Assembly: GCA_021604525.1 (NCBI GenBank)
Contig: BQJD01000002.1
Coordinates: forward strand, 150,282 to 214,281
Reading direction: 5' to 3'
DNA: 64,000 bases
DNA from: a marine bacterium B5-7
GTDB lineage: Bacteria > Pseudomonadota > Gammaproteobacteria > Arenicellales > CAJQKF01
Translations under genes and position numbers: made by a program
Notes under the pieces: generated by a model
Seen by the model: only the letters and a program-made list of their open reading frames with translations
What the model was told of the DNA's origin: nothing
Database searches by the model: none
Shown: positions 46,438-55,837 of the stretch, piece by piece
Numbering within the stretch: the stretch's first letter is position 1
Layout: the number at the start of each line of letters is the position of its first letter

Positions 46438-48174
46438 TTACTGTTCAGCCCAGCGCTTGACCAACTCTTCGTAAGCAACGGTCTCGCCCTGGGGCTTCTC
46501 GTTTTCCAGTTTGGCCTTGGGCGAGCCCTCCTTCGACAGCCATTCGGACGGATCCTTCTCTTCATTGAGACGCGGACCACAGCCACCATATACCCCGGCC
46601 TTCTCGTCAGCCGCCTGCATACGAGCCATCACCTGATCCATTTCCGATGCCAGTCGGTCCATGGCCTCTTGCGGTGTAAATACGCCTGAGTTGACGTCAC
46701 CGATCTGCTGCCACCAAATCTGTGCAAGTTTCGGATAATCCGGAACATTGACGCCTGTGGGTGACCACAGTACACGGTCCGGCGAACGGTAGAATTCCAC
46801 CAGACCACCGAGTTTCGGCGCCCGATCGGTGAACGACTGATGCCTGATGGTACTGTCTCGCACGAAGGTCAGACCAACGTGACTCTTCTTGACGTCAACG
46901 GTCTTGGAAACCACGAACTGTGCATACAGCCAGGCGGCCTTGCGACGATCCACCGGGGTCGAGTTAAACAGTGTCCATGAACCAGCATCCTGGTAACCCA
47001 GCTTCTGTCCCTCTTCCCAGTAGGGGCCGTGAGGAGATGGCGCCATTCGCCACAATGGATTGCCTTCATCATCGACAGTATTGTTGCCCTCGCTTTTAGG
47101 CGCCACCATCGAAGCGGTAAACGCGGTGTACCAGAAAATCTGCTGGGCGACATTGCCTTGCGAGAGTGCAGGTAACGACTGGTAGAAGTCATAACTGGCT
47201 GCTCCCGGCGGAGCGTATTTGCGCAACCACTCATCCCACTTTCGTATTGCATAGACCGCGGCAGGACCGTTTGCAGCGCCACCGCGTGACACCGATGCAC
47301 CAACCGGATTACAGGTGCCTGCCTCCATACGAATGCCCCACTCATCGACAGGTACGCCATTGGGCAAGCCCTTGCTACCCTCGCCGGCCATCGACAGCCA
47401 GGCATCCGTCATTCGCCAGCCGAGATCCGGAGCGCGTTTACCGTAGTCCATATGTCCATATACCTGGACGCCATCGATTTCCTTGACGTGTTCGGTGAAG
47501 AACTCTGCAATGTCCTCATACGCCGACCAGTTGACCGGAACGCCAAGATCATAGCCATACATTTCCTTGAACTTGTCCTTGATCTCGGGTCGATCAAACC
47601 AGTCCTTGCGATACCAATATAGGTTGGCGAACTGTTGATCCGGCAACTGATATAGCTTGCCATCGGGACCCGTTGTAAACGACTTGCCGATGAAGTCGTC
47701 GACATCCAGCATCGGGTTGGTAACGTCTGCGCCATCACCGCTCATCCAGTCGCTCAAATTGACTGCAAGCTGCAGTCTTGAATGAGTACCGATCAGATCG
47801 GAGTCGTTGATGTATGCATCGTACAAATTACGCTTGGTCTGCATCTGCGTTTGTACAGCCTGCACCACTTCGCCTTCGCCGAGAAGTTGATGGTTGACCT
47901 TGATACCGGTGATTTCCTCAAATGCCTTGGTCAGCGTTTTGGATTCGTATTCGTGGGTTGGAATGGTCTCTGAAAGAACATTGACCTCCATTCCCTCGAA
48001 CGGTTTGGCGGCATTAATAAACCACTCCATTTCCTTAACCTGATCATCCCGGGTCAGGGTCGATGGTTGGAATTCACTATCGATCCACTTCTCAGCCTCG
48101 GCCATGCCGGCAAAACCGGAAGGCGACACGACAAACGCCGCGACAAGAGCTGACAGTTGTATTTTGCGGTACAT
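46438..48174 (-). CDS. glpV: glycerol ABC transporter substrate-binding protein GlpV
   Basis: A 578-residue exported protein. Signal peptide about 1-22, ending in an Ala-rich segment before MAEAEKWIDSEF. The long mature part is a type of extracellular solute-binding protein as in GlpV of rhizobia. A strong AGGAGG precedes the start and a good promoter lies upstream. It is first in the operon, ahead of glpR, unlike the rhizobial order where glpV follows the permeases. Confidence 0.88.
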   Translation of the reverse strand: MYRKIQLSALVAAFVVSPSGFAGMAEAEKWIDSEFQPSTLTRDDQVKEMEWFINAAKPFEGMEVNVLSETIPTHEYESKTLTKAFEEITGIKVNHQLLGEGEVVQAVQTQMQTKRNLYDAYINDSDLIGTHSRLQLAVNLSDWMSGDGADVTNPMLDVDDFIGKSFTTGPDGKLYQLPDQQFANLYWYRKDWFDRPEIKDKFKEMYGYDLGVPVNWSAYEDIAEFFTEHVKEIDGVQVYGHMDYGKRAPDLGWRMTDAWLSMAGEGSKGLPNGVPVDEWGIRMEAGTCNPVGASVSRGGAANGPAAVYAIRKWDEWLRKYAPPGAASYDFYQSLPALSQGNVAQQIFWYTAFTASMVAPKSEGNNTVDDEGNPLWRMAPSPHGPYWEEGQKLGYQDAGSWTLFNSTPVDRRKAAWLYAQFVVSKTVDVKKSHVGLTFVRDSTIRHQSFTDRAPKLGGLVEFYRSPDRVLWSPTGVNVPDYPKLAQIWWQQIGDVNSGVFTPQEAMDRLASEMDQVMARMQAADEKAGVYGGCGPRLNEEKDPSEWLSKEGSPKAKLENEKPQGETVAYEELVKRWAEQ

Positions 48175-48204
48175 GACTCCTCCTATTTGTTTTTTGGGTC
48201 ATTC

Positions 48205-48233
48205 ATAATATTTGTAGATTTTGCGTTTTTCAA
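48205..48233 (-). promoter_or_regulatory. glpV promoter
   Basis: On the minus strand, TTGAAA (48228-48233) and TATTAT (48205-48210) with an exact 17-base spacer. Start site about 48198, some 25 bases before the glpV start codon. Confidence 0.7.
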
Positions 48234-48241
48234 GGCATAAT

Positions 48242-48270
48242 ATGAAAATAATGAAAGGAAAAACGAAAGT
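48242..48270. promoter_or_regulatory. possible GlpR site: repeated GAAA elements
   Basis: TGAAAATAATGAAAGG followed by AAAAACGAAAG, three GAAA elements at 8- to 12-base spacing, just behind the glpV -35. Related DeoR-type glycerol repressors bind TTTCG-type repeats; assignment is tentative. Confidence 0.35.
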
Positions 48271-48306
48271 CGAGAGGGTTAAATCGAATACGGCTCACCT
48301 TAAGAT

Positions 48307-48322
48307 TTACCAACGTTGGTAA
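48307..48322. promoter_or_regulatory. 16-base perfect palindrome, LacI-type operator-like
   Basis: TTACCAACGTTGGTAA is a perfect palindrome with a central CG, the pattern of LacI-family operators. It lies between the glpV promoter and glpK. No LacI-family gene is in the window. Confidence 0.5.
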
Positions 48323-48453
48323 GCATCGCATTCACAGGATTCGAAGACAGATATCCAAATATCGCGGTGGTTCAAGGACATCCTTTCAGGTTATCTTGTA
48401 AACGATTATCCCCTGCTACCCGGTGTGACCTTTTAAGTGCTTGAAGTTTCTCC

Positions 48454-49950
48454 ATGAATGAACCTCTACTACTTGCAATCGACCAGGGAACCACGTCGTC
48501 ACGAGCGATCGTTTTTGACCGCGCGGGCGCCATAGTTGCCAACGCACAGCGCGAATTTGAACAAATTTATCCACACGACGGTTGGGTGGAACACGACCCG
48601 GAAGCGATTTTCAACAGTGTTGTCGATACGTGCCGGCAAGCGCTGGACGCCGCCAATGGTGATGTCGTTGCCGCCGGTATTACCAATCAGCGCGAGACCA
48701 CTGTGGTGTGGGAGCGCGCGACCGGGAAGCCGATCTATAACGCCATCGTCTGGCAGGATCGGCGTACCGCCAGTCTCTGTGATGCTCTACGTGCAGATGG
48801 CCTGGAAGAACGGGTTCAGGAACTCACCGGCCTGCTGCTCGATCCGTATTTTTCTGCCTCCAAAATTGCCTGGATACTCGATCACGTTGAAGGGGCAAGA
48901 ACGCGAGCTGAAAGTGGCGAGCTCGCCTTCGGCACCATCGACTCGTTTTTGCTGTGGCGTCTGACTGGCGGTCGCAGCCATGCCACCGACGCCACCAATG
49001 CAAGTCGTACCCTGCTGTTTAATATTCACACGCAACAGTACGACGACGAGCTTCTTAAGTATTTCAACGTGCCGCGTGCATTGCTACCCGAAGTCAAGGA
49101 TTGCACCGCCGAATTCGGCAGGATTATGGAGACGCTCCCCGGTGCCGGCATTCCCATTCTCGGTATCGCCGGCGACCAGCAGGCCGCGCTGATCGGTCAG
49201 GCGTGCTTTGAACCGGGCATGATGAAAAGCACCTATGGAACCGGCTGCTTTGCCATGTTCAATACCGGTACCACCGCGGTGGCATCTTCCAATCGGTTGT
49301 TGACCACCGTTGCCTACCGCTTGGGCGGCGTAACCACCTATGCCCTGGAAGGCTCGATATTTATTGCTGGCGCAGCGATACAGTGGCTCCGTGATGAGCT
49401 TAAGGTGCTTGAGAATTCTGCCGATAGCGAATCGCTTGCGGCCAGCATCAAGGACAATCAGGGTGTGTATATGGTCAGCGCATTCACCGGACTCGGCGCG
49501 CCATACTGGGACCCCCATGCCCGCGCAGCGGTATTTGGAATGACCCGTGATAGCGGGCCGGCACAGCTTGCTAGAGCTGCCCTTGAAGCCGTGTGTTATC
49601 AGACCCATGATCTTCTGACCGCCATGACGGCCGACGGCGCGCAGCACCCGAATACCCTGCGGGTCGACGGCGGGATGGTTGCCAACAACTGGCTATTGCA
49701 ATCACTCGCCGATATTACCGGCGTACCAGTGGAGCGACCGGAAGTGGTCGAAACCACTGCTCTGGGCGCAGCCCGCCTTGCAGGGCTCGGCGCGGGTGTT
49801 TACGATTCACTCGATTCGCTTGCCAGTGTCTGGCATGCCGAACGACGTGCGGAACCGTCACTTGATTCGAGTGTACGTAAACGCCAGTTACGCTGCTGGA
49901 ACGCCGCGGTCGATGCGGTTGCGCGCTATACCCTCGCATTACACGAGTAA
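48454..49950 (+). CDS. glpK: glycerol kinase
   Basis: 498 residues of the FGGY kinase family: phosphate loop [15 protein letters not shown] near the start, [12 protein letters not shown] and [16 protein letters not shown] in the second half. It phosphorylates glycerol to glycerol 3-phosphate, which GlpD oxidises. Divergent from glpV across a regulatory gap of 279 bases. Confidence 0.96.
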   Translation: MNEPLLLAIDQGTTSSRAIVFDRAGAIVANAQREFEQIYPHDGWVEHDPEAIFNSVVDTCRQALDAANGDVVAAGITNQRETTVVWERATGKPIYNAIVWQDRRTASLCDALRADGLEERVQELTGLLLDPYFSASKIAWILDHVEGARTRAESGELAFGTIDSFLLWRLTGGRSHATDATNASRTLLFNIHTQQYDDELLKYFNVPRALLPEVKDCTAEFGRIMETLPGAGIPILGIAGDQQAALIGQACFEPGMMKSTYGTGCFAMFNTGTTAVASSNRLLTTVAYRLGGVTTYALEGSIFIAGAAIQWLRDELKVLENSADSESLAASIKDNQGVYMVSAFTGLGAPYWDPHARAAVFGMTRDSGPAQLARAALEAVCYQTHDLLTAMTADGAQHPNTLRVDGGMVANNWLLQSLADITGVPVERPEVVETTALGAARLAGLGAGVYDSLDSLASVWHAERRAEPSLDSSVRKRQLRCWNAAVDAVARYTLALHE

Positions 49951-50051
49951 GCGGTCACATCAAAGTCATTCCATCTCGCTTATAATCAGGTATCTTTATC
50001 GAGGCGTCGACAGCTATCAACGACGTCCTAACTTATTGGATTATTCAGCGG

Positions 50052-51479
50052 ATGCGCCCAACCAGAAACGCCAAAATTCTCGCCACCTTGGGTCCGGCCA
50101 GTGATAACCTTGATCAGATCCGTGCCCTCGTCAATGCCGGTGCCGACGTATTCCGGTTGAACTTCAGTCACGGCAGCCAGGACGATCATCGCCACAGCGT
50201 CGCACGAATACGACAGATTGAAGAAGAGCTGGGCCGTCCGATTGGCATCCTCCTGGATCTGCAAGGCCCAAAACTCAGAATCGGCACATTCGAAGACCAC
50301 GAGATCACCCTCAAGGATGGTCAGCAATTCCGGCTCGATCTCGATAGCACACCGGGCAATAATCAACGAGTCGCGCTGCCGCATCCGGAGATTCTCAAAG
50401 TACTTACAAACGGTACTCATCTGCTATTGAACGACGGCTTGATTAGCCTTCAAGTCATCTCCTGCGATCCTCAGCACGTTGACTGTAAAGTGATAACCGG
50501 CGGTGAGTTGTCCGACCGCAAGGGTGTCAACGTACCCGGCGTGGCATTGCCGATCTCGGCGATGACCGACAAGGATTGTGCCGATCTCGACTTTGGCCTT
50601 GAACTCGGCGTCGACTGGGTCGCGCTATCGTTTGTGCAGCGGCCTGAAGACGTTATCGAACTGCGTAAGCGGGTCAACCAGCGAGCAGCCATTATGTCCA
50701 AGCTGGAAAAACCCACGGCAATTCAGTTTCTCGATGAAATCGTTGCTCTGTCCGACGCGGTGATGGTCGCGCGCGGCGATCTTGGCGTTGAGATGCGTCC
50801 CGAGGAAGTACCGAGCGTTCAGAAACGAATCGTCAGATGCTGCCGGCGTGCTGGCAAACCGGTGGTTGTCGCCACACAAATGCTGGAGTCGATGATCAGT
50901 GCGCCGACACCCACCCGGGCGGAGACCACCGATGTCGCCACCGCGATTTATGACGGTGTCGATGCCGTCATGTTGTCTGGCGAAACGGCTGTGGGCGATC
51001 ATCCGGTCGAAGCCGTTTCCATCATGCATCGGATTATTTGTGAAACCGAGAAAGATCCGTACTATCGCGAGACCATTGATGCGCTGATCCCCAACCCGGA
51101 ACCGGTCAGCGGCGATGCCATCTTCGCCGCAATGAGCCGGGTGGTGGAAATCATGCCGATCAAGGTCGTCATCACCTATACCGATTCCGGGTCCACCAGT
51201 CTGCGCGCCGCCCGCGAGCGTCCTCGTATTCCGATCTTGTGCCTGACACCCTACCAGGCCACGGCACGCTGCATGCAGTTGGTCTGGGGTGTCCACGCCG
51301 AGATTGCGGTCGCCTCCGATGATGTCGATACGGTGGTTGCAACTGCATGCCGGATTGCCCTGCGTGAAGGTTATGCCGAAGAAGGCGAACACGTCGTCAT
51401 CACTGCCGGCATGCCGTTCCGGGTTCCCGGCAACACCAACCTTCTGCGTATCGCTCGCGTACGTGAGGAGCATGTGTAA
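50052..51479 (+). CDS. pykA: pyruvate kinase
   Basis: A 475-residue TIM-barrel enzyme. It has the NFSHGSQDDH catalytic block, the MVARGDLGVEM Mg/K site and AVMLSGETAVGDHP. It converts phosphoenolpyruvate and ADP to pyruvate and ATP. Lies 101 bases after glpK, giving a local link between glycerol entry and lower glycolysis. Choice of pykA over pykF is not decided by sequence. Confidence 0.95.
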   Translation: MRPTRNAKILATLGPASDNLDQIRALVNAGADVFRLNFSHGSQDDHRHSVARIRQIEEELGRPIGILLDLQGPKLRIGTFEDHEITLKDGQQFRLDLDSTPGNNQRVALPHPEILKVLTNGTHLLLNDGLISLQVISCDPQHVDCKVITGGELSDRKGVNVPGVALPISAMTDKDCADLDFGLELGVDWVALSFVQRPEDVIELRKRVNQRAAIMSKLEKPTAIQFLDEIVALSDAVMVARGDLGVEMRPEEVPSVQKRIVRCCRRAGKPVVVATQMLESMISAPTPTRAETTDVATAIYDGVDAVMLSGETAVGDHPVEAVSIMHRIICETEKDPYYRETIDALIPNPEPVSGDAIFAAMSRVVEIMPIKVVITYTDSGSTSLRAARERPRIPILCLTPYQATARCMQLVWGVHAEIAVASDDVDTVVATACRIALREGYAEEGEHVVITAGMPFRVPGNTNLLRIARVREEHV

Positions 51480-51485
51480 GCACAC

Positions 51486-52250
51486 ATGGGACGAGCATCT
51501 GATTCAAGGTTTTTGATCGACGGCAGCGATATCAACACCGAGTCATCCACGAAGACGACCGTTGACGATGAGGATGGCCGTTATCAACGCGCCATCCGCT
51601 ATCCCTATGATTGGCCGAGCGATTGTTATCTTTTTCATAGTGGCCGAAGCCATCTGGTGCATGATCGAATAGCCGCGCGTGAGGGTCGGGTGGCGGTCCT
51701 TGCCTACGGCTCCAACCGGTCTCCTGAACAATTAATGCGCAAGTTCGGCAAGCTCCACGCTAACCAGGCTATCTTTGTCGAACGCTGCGAGCTCTCCGGC
51801 TGGGACGTCATTCATTCCGCTCACGTCACTCGTTACGGCGCGATCCCGGCGGCTCTTGTCGCCAATCCTGACGTTACTATCCGGGTTGCCGTGACCTGGC
51901 TGGATAACAAGCAGCTTTATATTATGGATGAGAGCGAAAGCACTGGCTGCAATTACGGTCGCCAAACCCTGACCCGCAGCGCAAAACCTGGTGATGGCGA
52001 TGCAAACGAATATGAAGTTCAGGCGTATGTAACCAGCCATGGACCACTGAGAGTCGATCAGCAGCTTGTCAGTCACGCCGCCATCGATGCCAAGGGTCGT
52101 CCCGATAAGGGACTTCACACAATCGACGTATTAAAACGCGCCCACACGCTGTTCGCATCAACGCAATCGTTCAAGCAGTTCGTTCTCGGACTTTGCGACG
52201 ACGCGCGTTATCGCAAAGAAATCACCCATCTTCTCAAGCAAGGCCTTTAA
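51486..52250 (+). CDS. gamma-glutamylcyclotransferase-like fold protein
   Basis: 254 residues. The VLAYGSNRSPEQL segment near 68-80 carries the YGSN motif of the GGCT-like fold; the rest is not recognisable and I cannot place the catalytic Glu with confidence. An N-terminal extension of about 55 residues is unusual. It starts 6 bases after pykA and ends 12 bases before the ComB-family gene, so the three probably form one transcript. Function unknown. Confidence 0.6.
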   Translation: MGRASDSRFLIDGSDINTESSTKTTVDDEDGRYQRAIRYPYDWPSDCYLFHSGRSHLVHDRIAAREGRVAVLAYGSNRSPEQLMRKFGKLHANQAIFVERCELSGWDVIHSAHVTRYGAIPAALVANPDVTIRVAVTWLDNKQLYIMDESESTGCNYGRQTLTRSAKPGDGDANEYEVQAYVTSHGPLRVDQQLVSHAAIDAKGRPDKGLHTIDVLKRAHTLFASTQSFKQFVLGLCDDARYRKEITHLLKQGL

Positions 52251-52262
52251 TTCTTATACATC

Positions 52263-52976
52263 ATGCAAACCATTCACGTTATTGGTAATCAGCAGCATCT
52301 GGACTCAGCCCGCTTGCCGGGCAAGGTCGCAGTCGTCATTGATGTTCTGTTTGCAACCACTACTATTGCCATGGCTCTCGATGGCGGTGCGCGCGAAGTG
52401 ATTGCCGTACCCGAAATCGATGAGGCACGTAGTTTTGCCGGTGAACCGGATACCATCCTTGCCGGGGAAAAAGATGCCGAGATTCCAGACGGCTTCATGA
52501 CCTTCGCACCACTGGTATTATCGAAAACGCAACTATCCGGCAAGCGACTGGTACTGGTCACCACCAATGGCACCGTAGCGTTGAAGAACAGCGAAGGTGC
52601 CACACACATATATACCGCGGCCCTGGTGAACGCCGCAGCCATTGCCCGCCATATAGTAAAAAACCATTTCGATGAAACAATCCTGCTTGTCTGCTCTGCA
52701 TCAAGGCATCGCTTTAATATAGAAGACTACGTCGGTGCCGGCATTATCGTGGATTATCTGATGCGTGCCGATGTCAATCGATTTCAGCCGACCGACTCGG
52801 CAATAGCTGCCAATACACTGGCAAAACCGGACCGGCTGACCGGGATATTAAAAGATTCCAGAGTGGGCCGAATGATGAGTGAAATGCAGCTTGGAATGGA
52901 TGTCGATTTCGCCGCCCGACTCGATTGTTACGATATCGTACCTCGCTTCGACAACACTCGTATCGTCGCTGTATAA
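52263..52976 (+). CDS. ComB-family 2-phosphosulfolactate phosphatase-like protein
   Basis: 237 residues. VIDVLFATTTIAMAL (family DVxRATTT, with Phe for Arg), AGEKDAEIPDGF, LVTTNGTVAL and NIEDYVGAGIIVDYL match the ComB family, which removes phosphate from (R)-2-phospho-3-sulfolactate. In bacteria many ComB homologues have unproven roles. The Arg-to-Phe change deserves note. A LDH2-type dehydrogenase, the family of ComC, is 3 kb away, so a sulfolactate role is possible but unproven. Confidence 0.75.
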   Translation: MQTIHVIGNQQHLDSARLPGKVAVVIDVLFATTTIAMALDGGAREVIAVPEIDEARSFAGEPDTILAGEKDAEIPDGFMTFAPLVLSKTQLSGKRLVLVTTNGTVALKNSEGATHIYTAALVNAAAIARHIVKNHFDETILLVCSASRHRFNIEDYVGAGIIVDYLMRADVNRFQPTDSAIAANTLAKPDRLTGILKDSRVGRMMSEMQLGMDVDFAARLDCYDIVPRFDNTRIVAV

Positions 52977-53022
52977 ATGTATGAATTGCGTTGTTGATGG
53001 TTTAGCGGCTGACGCCTTGTCG

Positions 53023-53763
53023 TCAACCCAATACGCTGCCCTCGGCGGGTTCAGCCCTGGAAGGATTGATAAAGAACGGCGCCTTGATCCACTCCGCATT
53101 GCAGGCACGCGCAACTGCCGGGCGCTTCTCCAACGCCGTCAACAGTCGCCAAACATGCGTATTGGACGATACTTGATTGATAGCAACAGGGTATCCTGCG
53201 GGATACAGCATCAGCCAGCGACAGCAAACGCCAAGATACAGATCGAGCGCACTAAACCCGGAATCAAGCATCCATATTCCGTTATGAGCTGCGATGTGTC
53301 GATCAAGAAGCTGCAGGTGACCGAGTATCCGCTCACTGACCATATCGCGGAGATGCCCTGCATCCCGATCACCCATATAGCGCTCGGCATAAAAACGAAT
53401 GCGAAGATCAGCGTGCAGGGTGTTGCTGATATAGAATAACCACCGATACAGATCACCGCGGCCATCATGATTGATGCCGGGACCGAGTAACGGATGACGG
53501 TCGATGAGGTACAGGCAAATTGCTGCGGTCTCAAACAATACGGTATCGGCAACAGAACCGTTATTGGAATGCGTCGTCGCGCGACGATGTACCAGCACCG
53601 GCAGAAGACCTTGTGGATTGAGTCTCAAAAATTCGCTGCTGCGTTGCTCGCCACGACTTCGATCGACCAAACGTGCTTCATAAGCGACATCGGCCTCTTG
53701 AAGCGCCATACGAACGATGAGGTTGGCGCTGTCGGGTGAGTAGTACAGAATATAATCTGACAT
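53023..53763 (-). CDS. glutathione S-transferase-like protein
   Basis: About 246 residues. N-terminal thioredoxin-like domain (YYSPDSANLIVRMAL, then LNPQGLLPVLV with its cis-Pro, and the glutathione-binding FETAAICLYL) and an all-helical C-terminal domain. The Ser of YYSPDSAN could activate glutathione as in beta or Nu-type GSTs. Substrate unknown. ATG 53763 gives the family N-terminus. Convergent with comB across 46 bases. Confidence 0.83.
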   Translation of the reverse strand: MSDYILYYSPDSANLIVRMALQEADVAYEARLVDRSRGEQRSSEFLRLNPQGLLPVLVHRRATTHSNNGSVADTVLFETAAICLYLIDRHPLLGPGINHDGRGDLYRWLFYISNTLHADLRIRFYAERYMGDRDAGHLRDMVSERILGHLQLLDRHIAAHNGIWMLDSGFSALDLYLGVCCRWLMLYPAGYPVAINQVSSNTHVWRLLTALEKRPAVARACNAEWIKAPFFINPSRAEPAEGSVLG

Positions 53764-53951
53764 GGCGTAATCCAGCATCGGTATCAACAGACTGTTAAAG
53801 TGGCATCTTGTCACAGGTCCTTTGGATATTCACACAAAGAATATGATCAACGCTGCATATGAAGAATACCGGATGGAGAGGTCGATGGTCATAGCTGAGC
53901 AGACATCGCCATCAAACAATTAGCAACTGATTGCGACGCTTTGGAACGTTC

Positions 53952-55616
53952 ATGAAAAGAGTAACCGATTACCCTGCATGGCAGCAGCTAGTCAAACATT
54001 GTGACGCGACATCCGCCATGTCCATGCGCGATCTGTTTATAGCCGAGCCGGATCGATTCGACTCGCTATCGGTGCGCGTCGACGATCTCCTGTTCGACTA
54101 TTCCAAAAACCGGATTGATCGACAAGGTATTTCCCTGCTCACAGCACTCGCCCGTGACGCTGATGTCGAGGCCCGTCGTGACGCCATGTTCCGCGGCGAA
54201 GCCATCAATATCACGGAACAACGCGCAGCACTGCATACTGCACTTCGAAGACCGGCAAGCGACATGCTTGTGGTCGATGGCCGTGACATTGTCAAGGATA
54301 TCATCCAGGTGCGACATCAGATGGATTCGTTCAGTACCCGTCTGTTTAATGGTGATTACAAGGGTCATACCGGCAAACATGTAACTGATGTCGTAAATAT
54401 CGGCATCGGTGGATCGGACCTCGGTCCGGCCATGGTCTGCGAAGCGCTGTCACCTTATCGGGATACCGGTATCAATGTTCATTTTGTATCCAATATTGAC
54501 CCGGCAGACTTGTTGAGAACACTCGCCAATCTCGACGCCGAACACACTTTGTTCATCATTGCATCGAAATCATTCACAACACTTGAAACCCTGGCAAATG
54601 CACACGCCGCACGCCGCTGGTTTCTCGATAATGGTGGCACCACATCAGGGGCATCCAAACATTTTGTCGCCGTCTCCGGCAACCCTGCCAAAGTCGCCGA
54701 ATTTGGTATCGTTCCCGAAAATCACTTCATATTATGGGACTTTGTCGGTGGCAGATATTCGCTATGGTCGGCTATTGGCCTGCCCATCGTCATTGCCGTC
54801 GGGATGCAACGTTTTGAGGCACTGCTGGATGGCGCCTACCGGATGGACCAGCATTTTCTCAGCGCACCGATCACGGACAACATGCCCATGCTGCTGGCCC
54901 TTGCTGGCATATACAATCGGAATTTTCTTGGCTACCGAGGCCAGGTAATTACGCCTTACGACCACAACCTTGGCCGCTTTGCTGAGCATATTCAGCAACT
55001 GGACATGGAAAGCAATGGCAAAAGCGTCGACGTAAACGGCCGTCGAATCGATGACTACGATACCGGACCGATACTTTTGGGTGGCACCGGTACCAATGCC
55101 CAGCATTCGTACTTCCAGATCCTTCACCAGGGTAGTGATGTTATCCCGGTAGATTTTCTGATTGCTGCAAACAGTCATTACCCCGACACCAACCGCCACC
55201 GTGAGTTGATGGCTAACTGCCTGGCACAATCCGAGGCGCTAATGACCGGACGTAATGTAGACGAAACACGCCAGGCCATGGGTGATCATGGCATCGAGTT
55301 GAATGATGACGCATCGATAAATCATCGCGTGTTCGACGGCAATCGTCCGAGCAACACACTCGCCTACCGACGACTCGACCCGCATACGCTCGGCATGCTG
55401 ATCGCTCTGTATGAGCACAAGGTGTTCGTTGAAGGAGTGATCTGGAATATCAATTCCTTCGACCAGTTCGGCGTTGAGCTGGGCAAGGAGTTAGCCGGAA
55501 AGATTAACACAGACCTTGATGAACAAAAAAGTGCAGGCGTTGAGTCAACCCGTACCAAAGCGTATGACGCTTCGACCAGGGGCCTGATTGACCATCTGCG
55601 TTTATTGAAAGATTGA
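53952..55616 (+). CDS. pgi: glucose-6-phosphate isomerase
   Basis: About 554 residues with the SIS folds of Pgi: GIGGSDLGPAMV, SKSFTTLETLAN, GGRYSLWSAIGLP and NSFDQFGVELGK. It interconverts glucose 6-phosphate and fructose 6-phosphate; with GlpK and GlpD it permits gluconeogenesis from glycerol. ATG 53952 is preferred to TTG 53931. The convergent LDH2-like gene lies 221 bases away. Confidence 0.95.
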   Translation: MKRVTDYPAWQQLVKHCDATSAMSMRDLFIAEPDRFDSLSVRVDDLLFDYSKNRIDRQGISLLTALARDADVEARRDAMFRGEAINITEQRAALHTALRRPASDMLVVDGRDIVKDIIQVRHQMDSFSTRLFNGDYKGHTGKHVTDVVNIGIGGSDLGPAMVCEALSPYRDTGINVHFVSNIDPADLLRTLANLDAEHTLFIIASKSFTTLETLANAHAARRWFLDNGGTTSGASKHFVAVSGNPAKVAEFGIVPENHFILWDFVGGRYSLWSAIGLPIVIAVGMQRFEALLDGAYRMDQHFLSAPITDNMPMLLALAGIYNRNFLGYRGQVITPYDHNLGRFAEHIQQLDMESNGKSVDVNGRRIDDYDTGPILLGGTGTNAQHSYFQILHQGSDVIPVDFLIAANSHYPDTNRHRELMANCLAQSEALMTGRNVDETRQAMGDHGIELNDDASINHRVFDGNRPSNTLAYRRLDPHTLGMLIALYEHKVFVEGVIWNINSFDQFGVELGKELAGKINTDLDEQKSAGVESTRTKAYDASTRGLIDHLRLLKD

Positions 55617-55837
55617 CGCGATCCGCAACCTATCATGGCGTCAGTGTCGACCACCGATCCAAAAATGAAAATTCGCGTTAGCCATGATGGATCGATTCCC
55701 AGTCAGCACGATCCCCAGTTTGAATTGCCGATACGGTTGCGTTGTTATCTGTGTCAGGTGTCTTCAAGATAGTTTCCTGTCAGTGGTTTATCGCCGTACC
55801 TTGTCAGGTATCTTGTTGGCAGTGATTAGATTGAGAC

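Noticed and set aside
55752-55814. Direct repeat TGTCAGGTGTCTT / TGTCAGGTATCTT, 50 bases apart, between pgi and the LDH2-like gene
   Set aside because: Only two imperfect copies and no link to a gene start; no support for a mobile element or operator.
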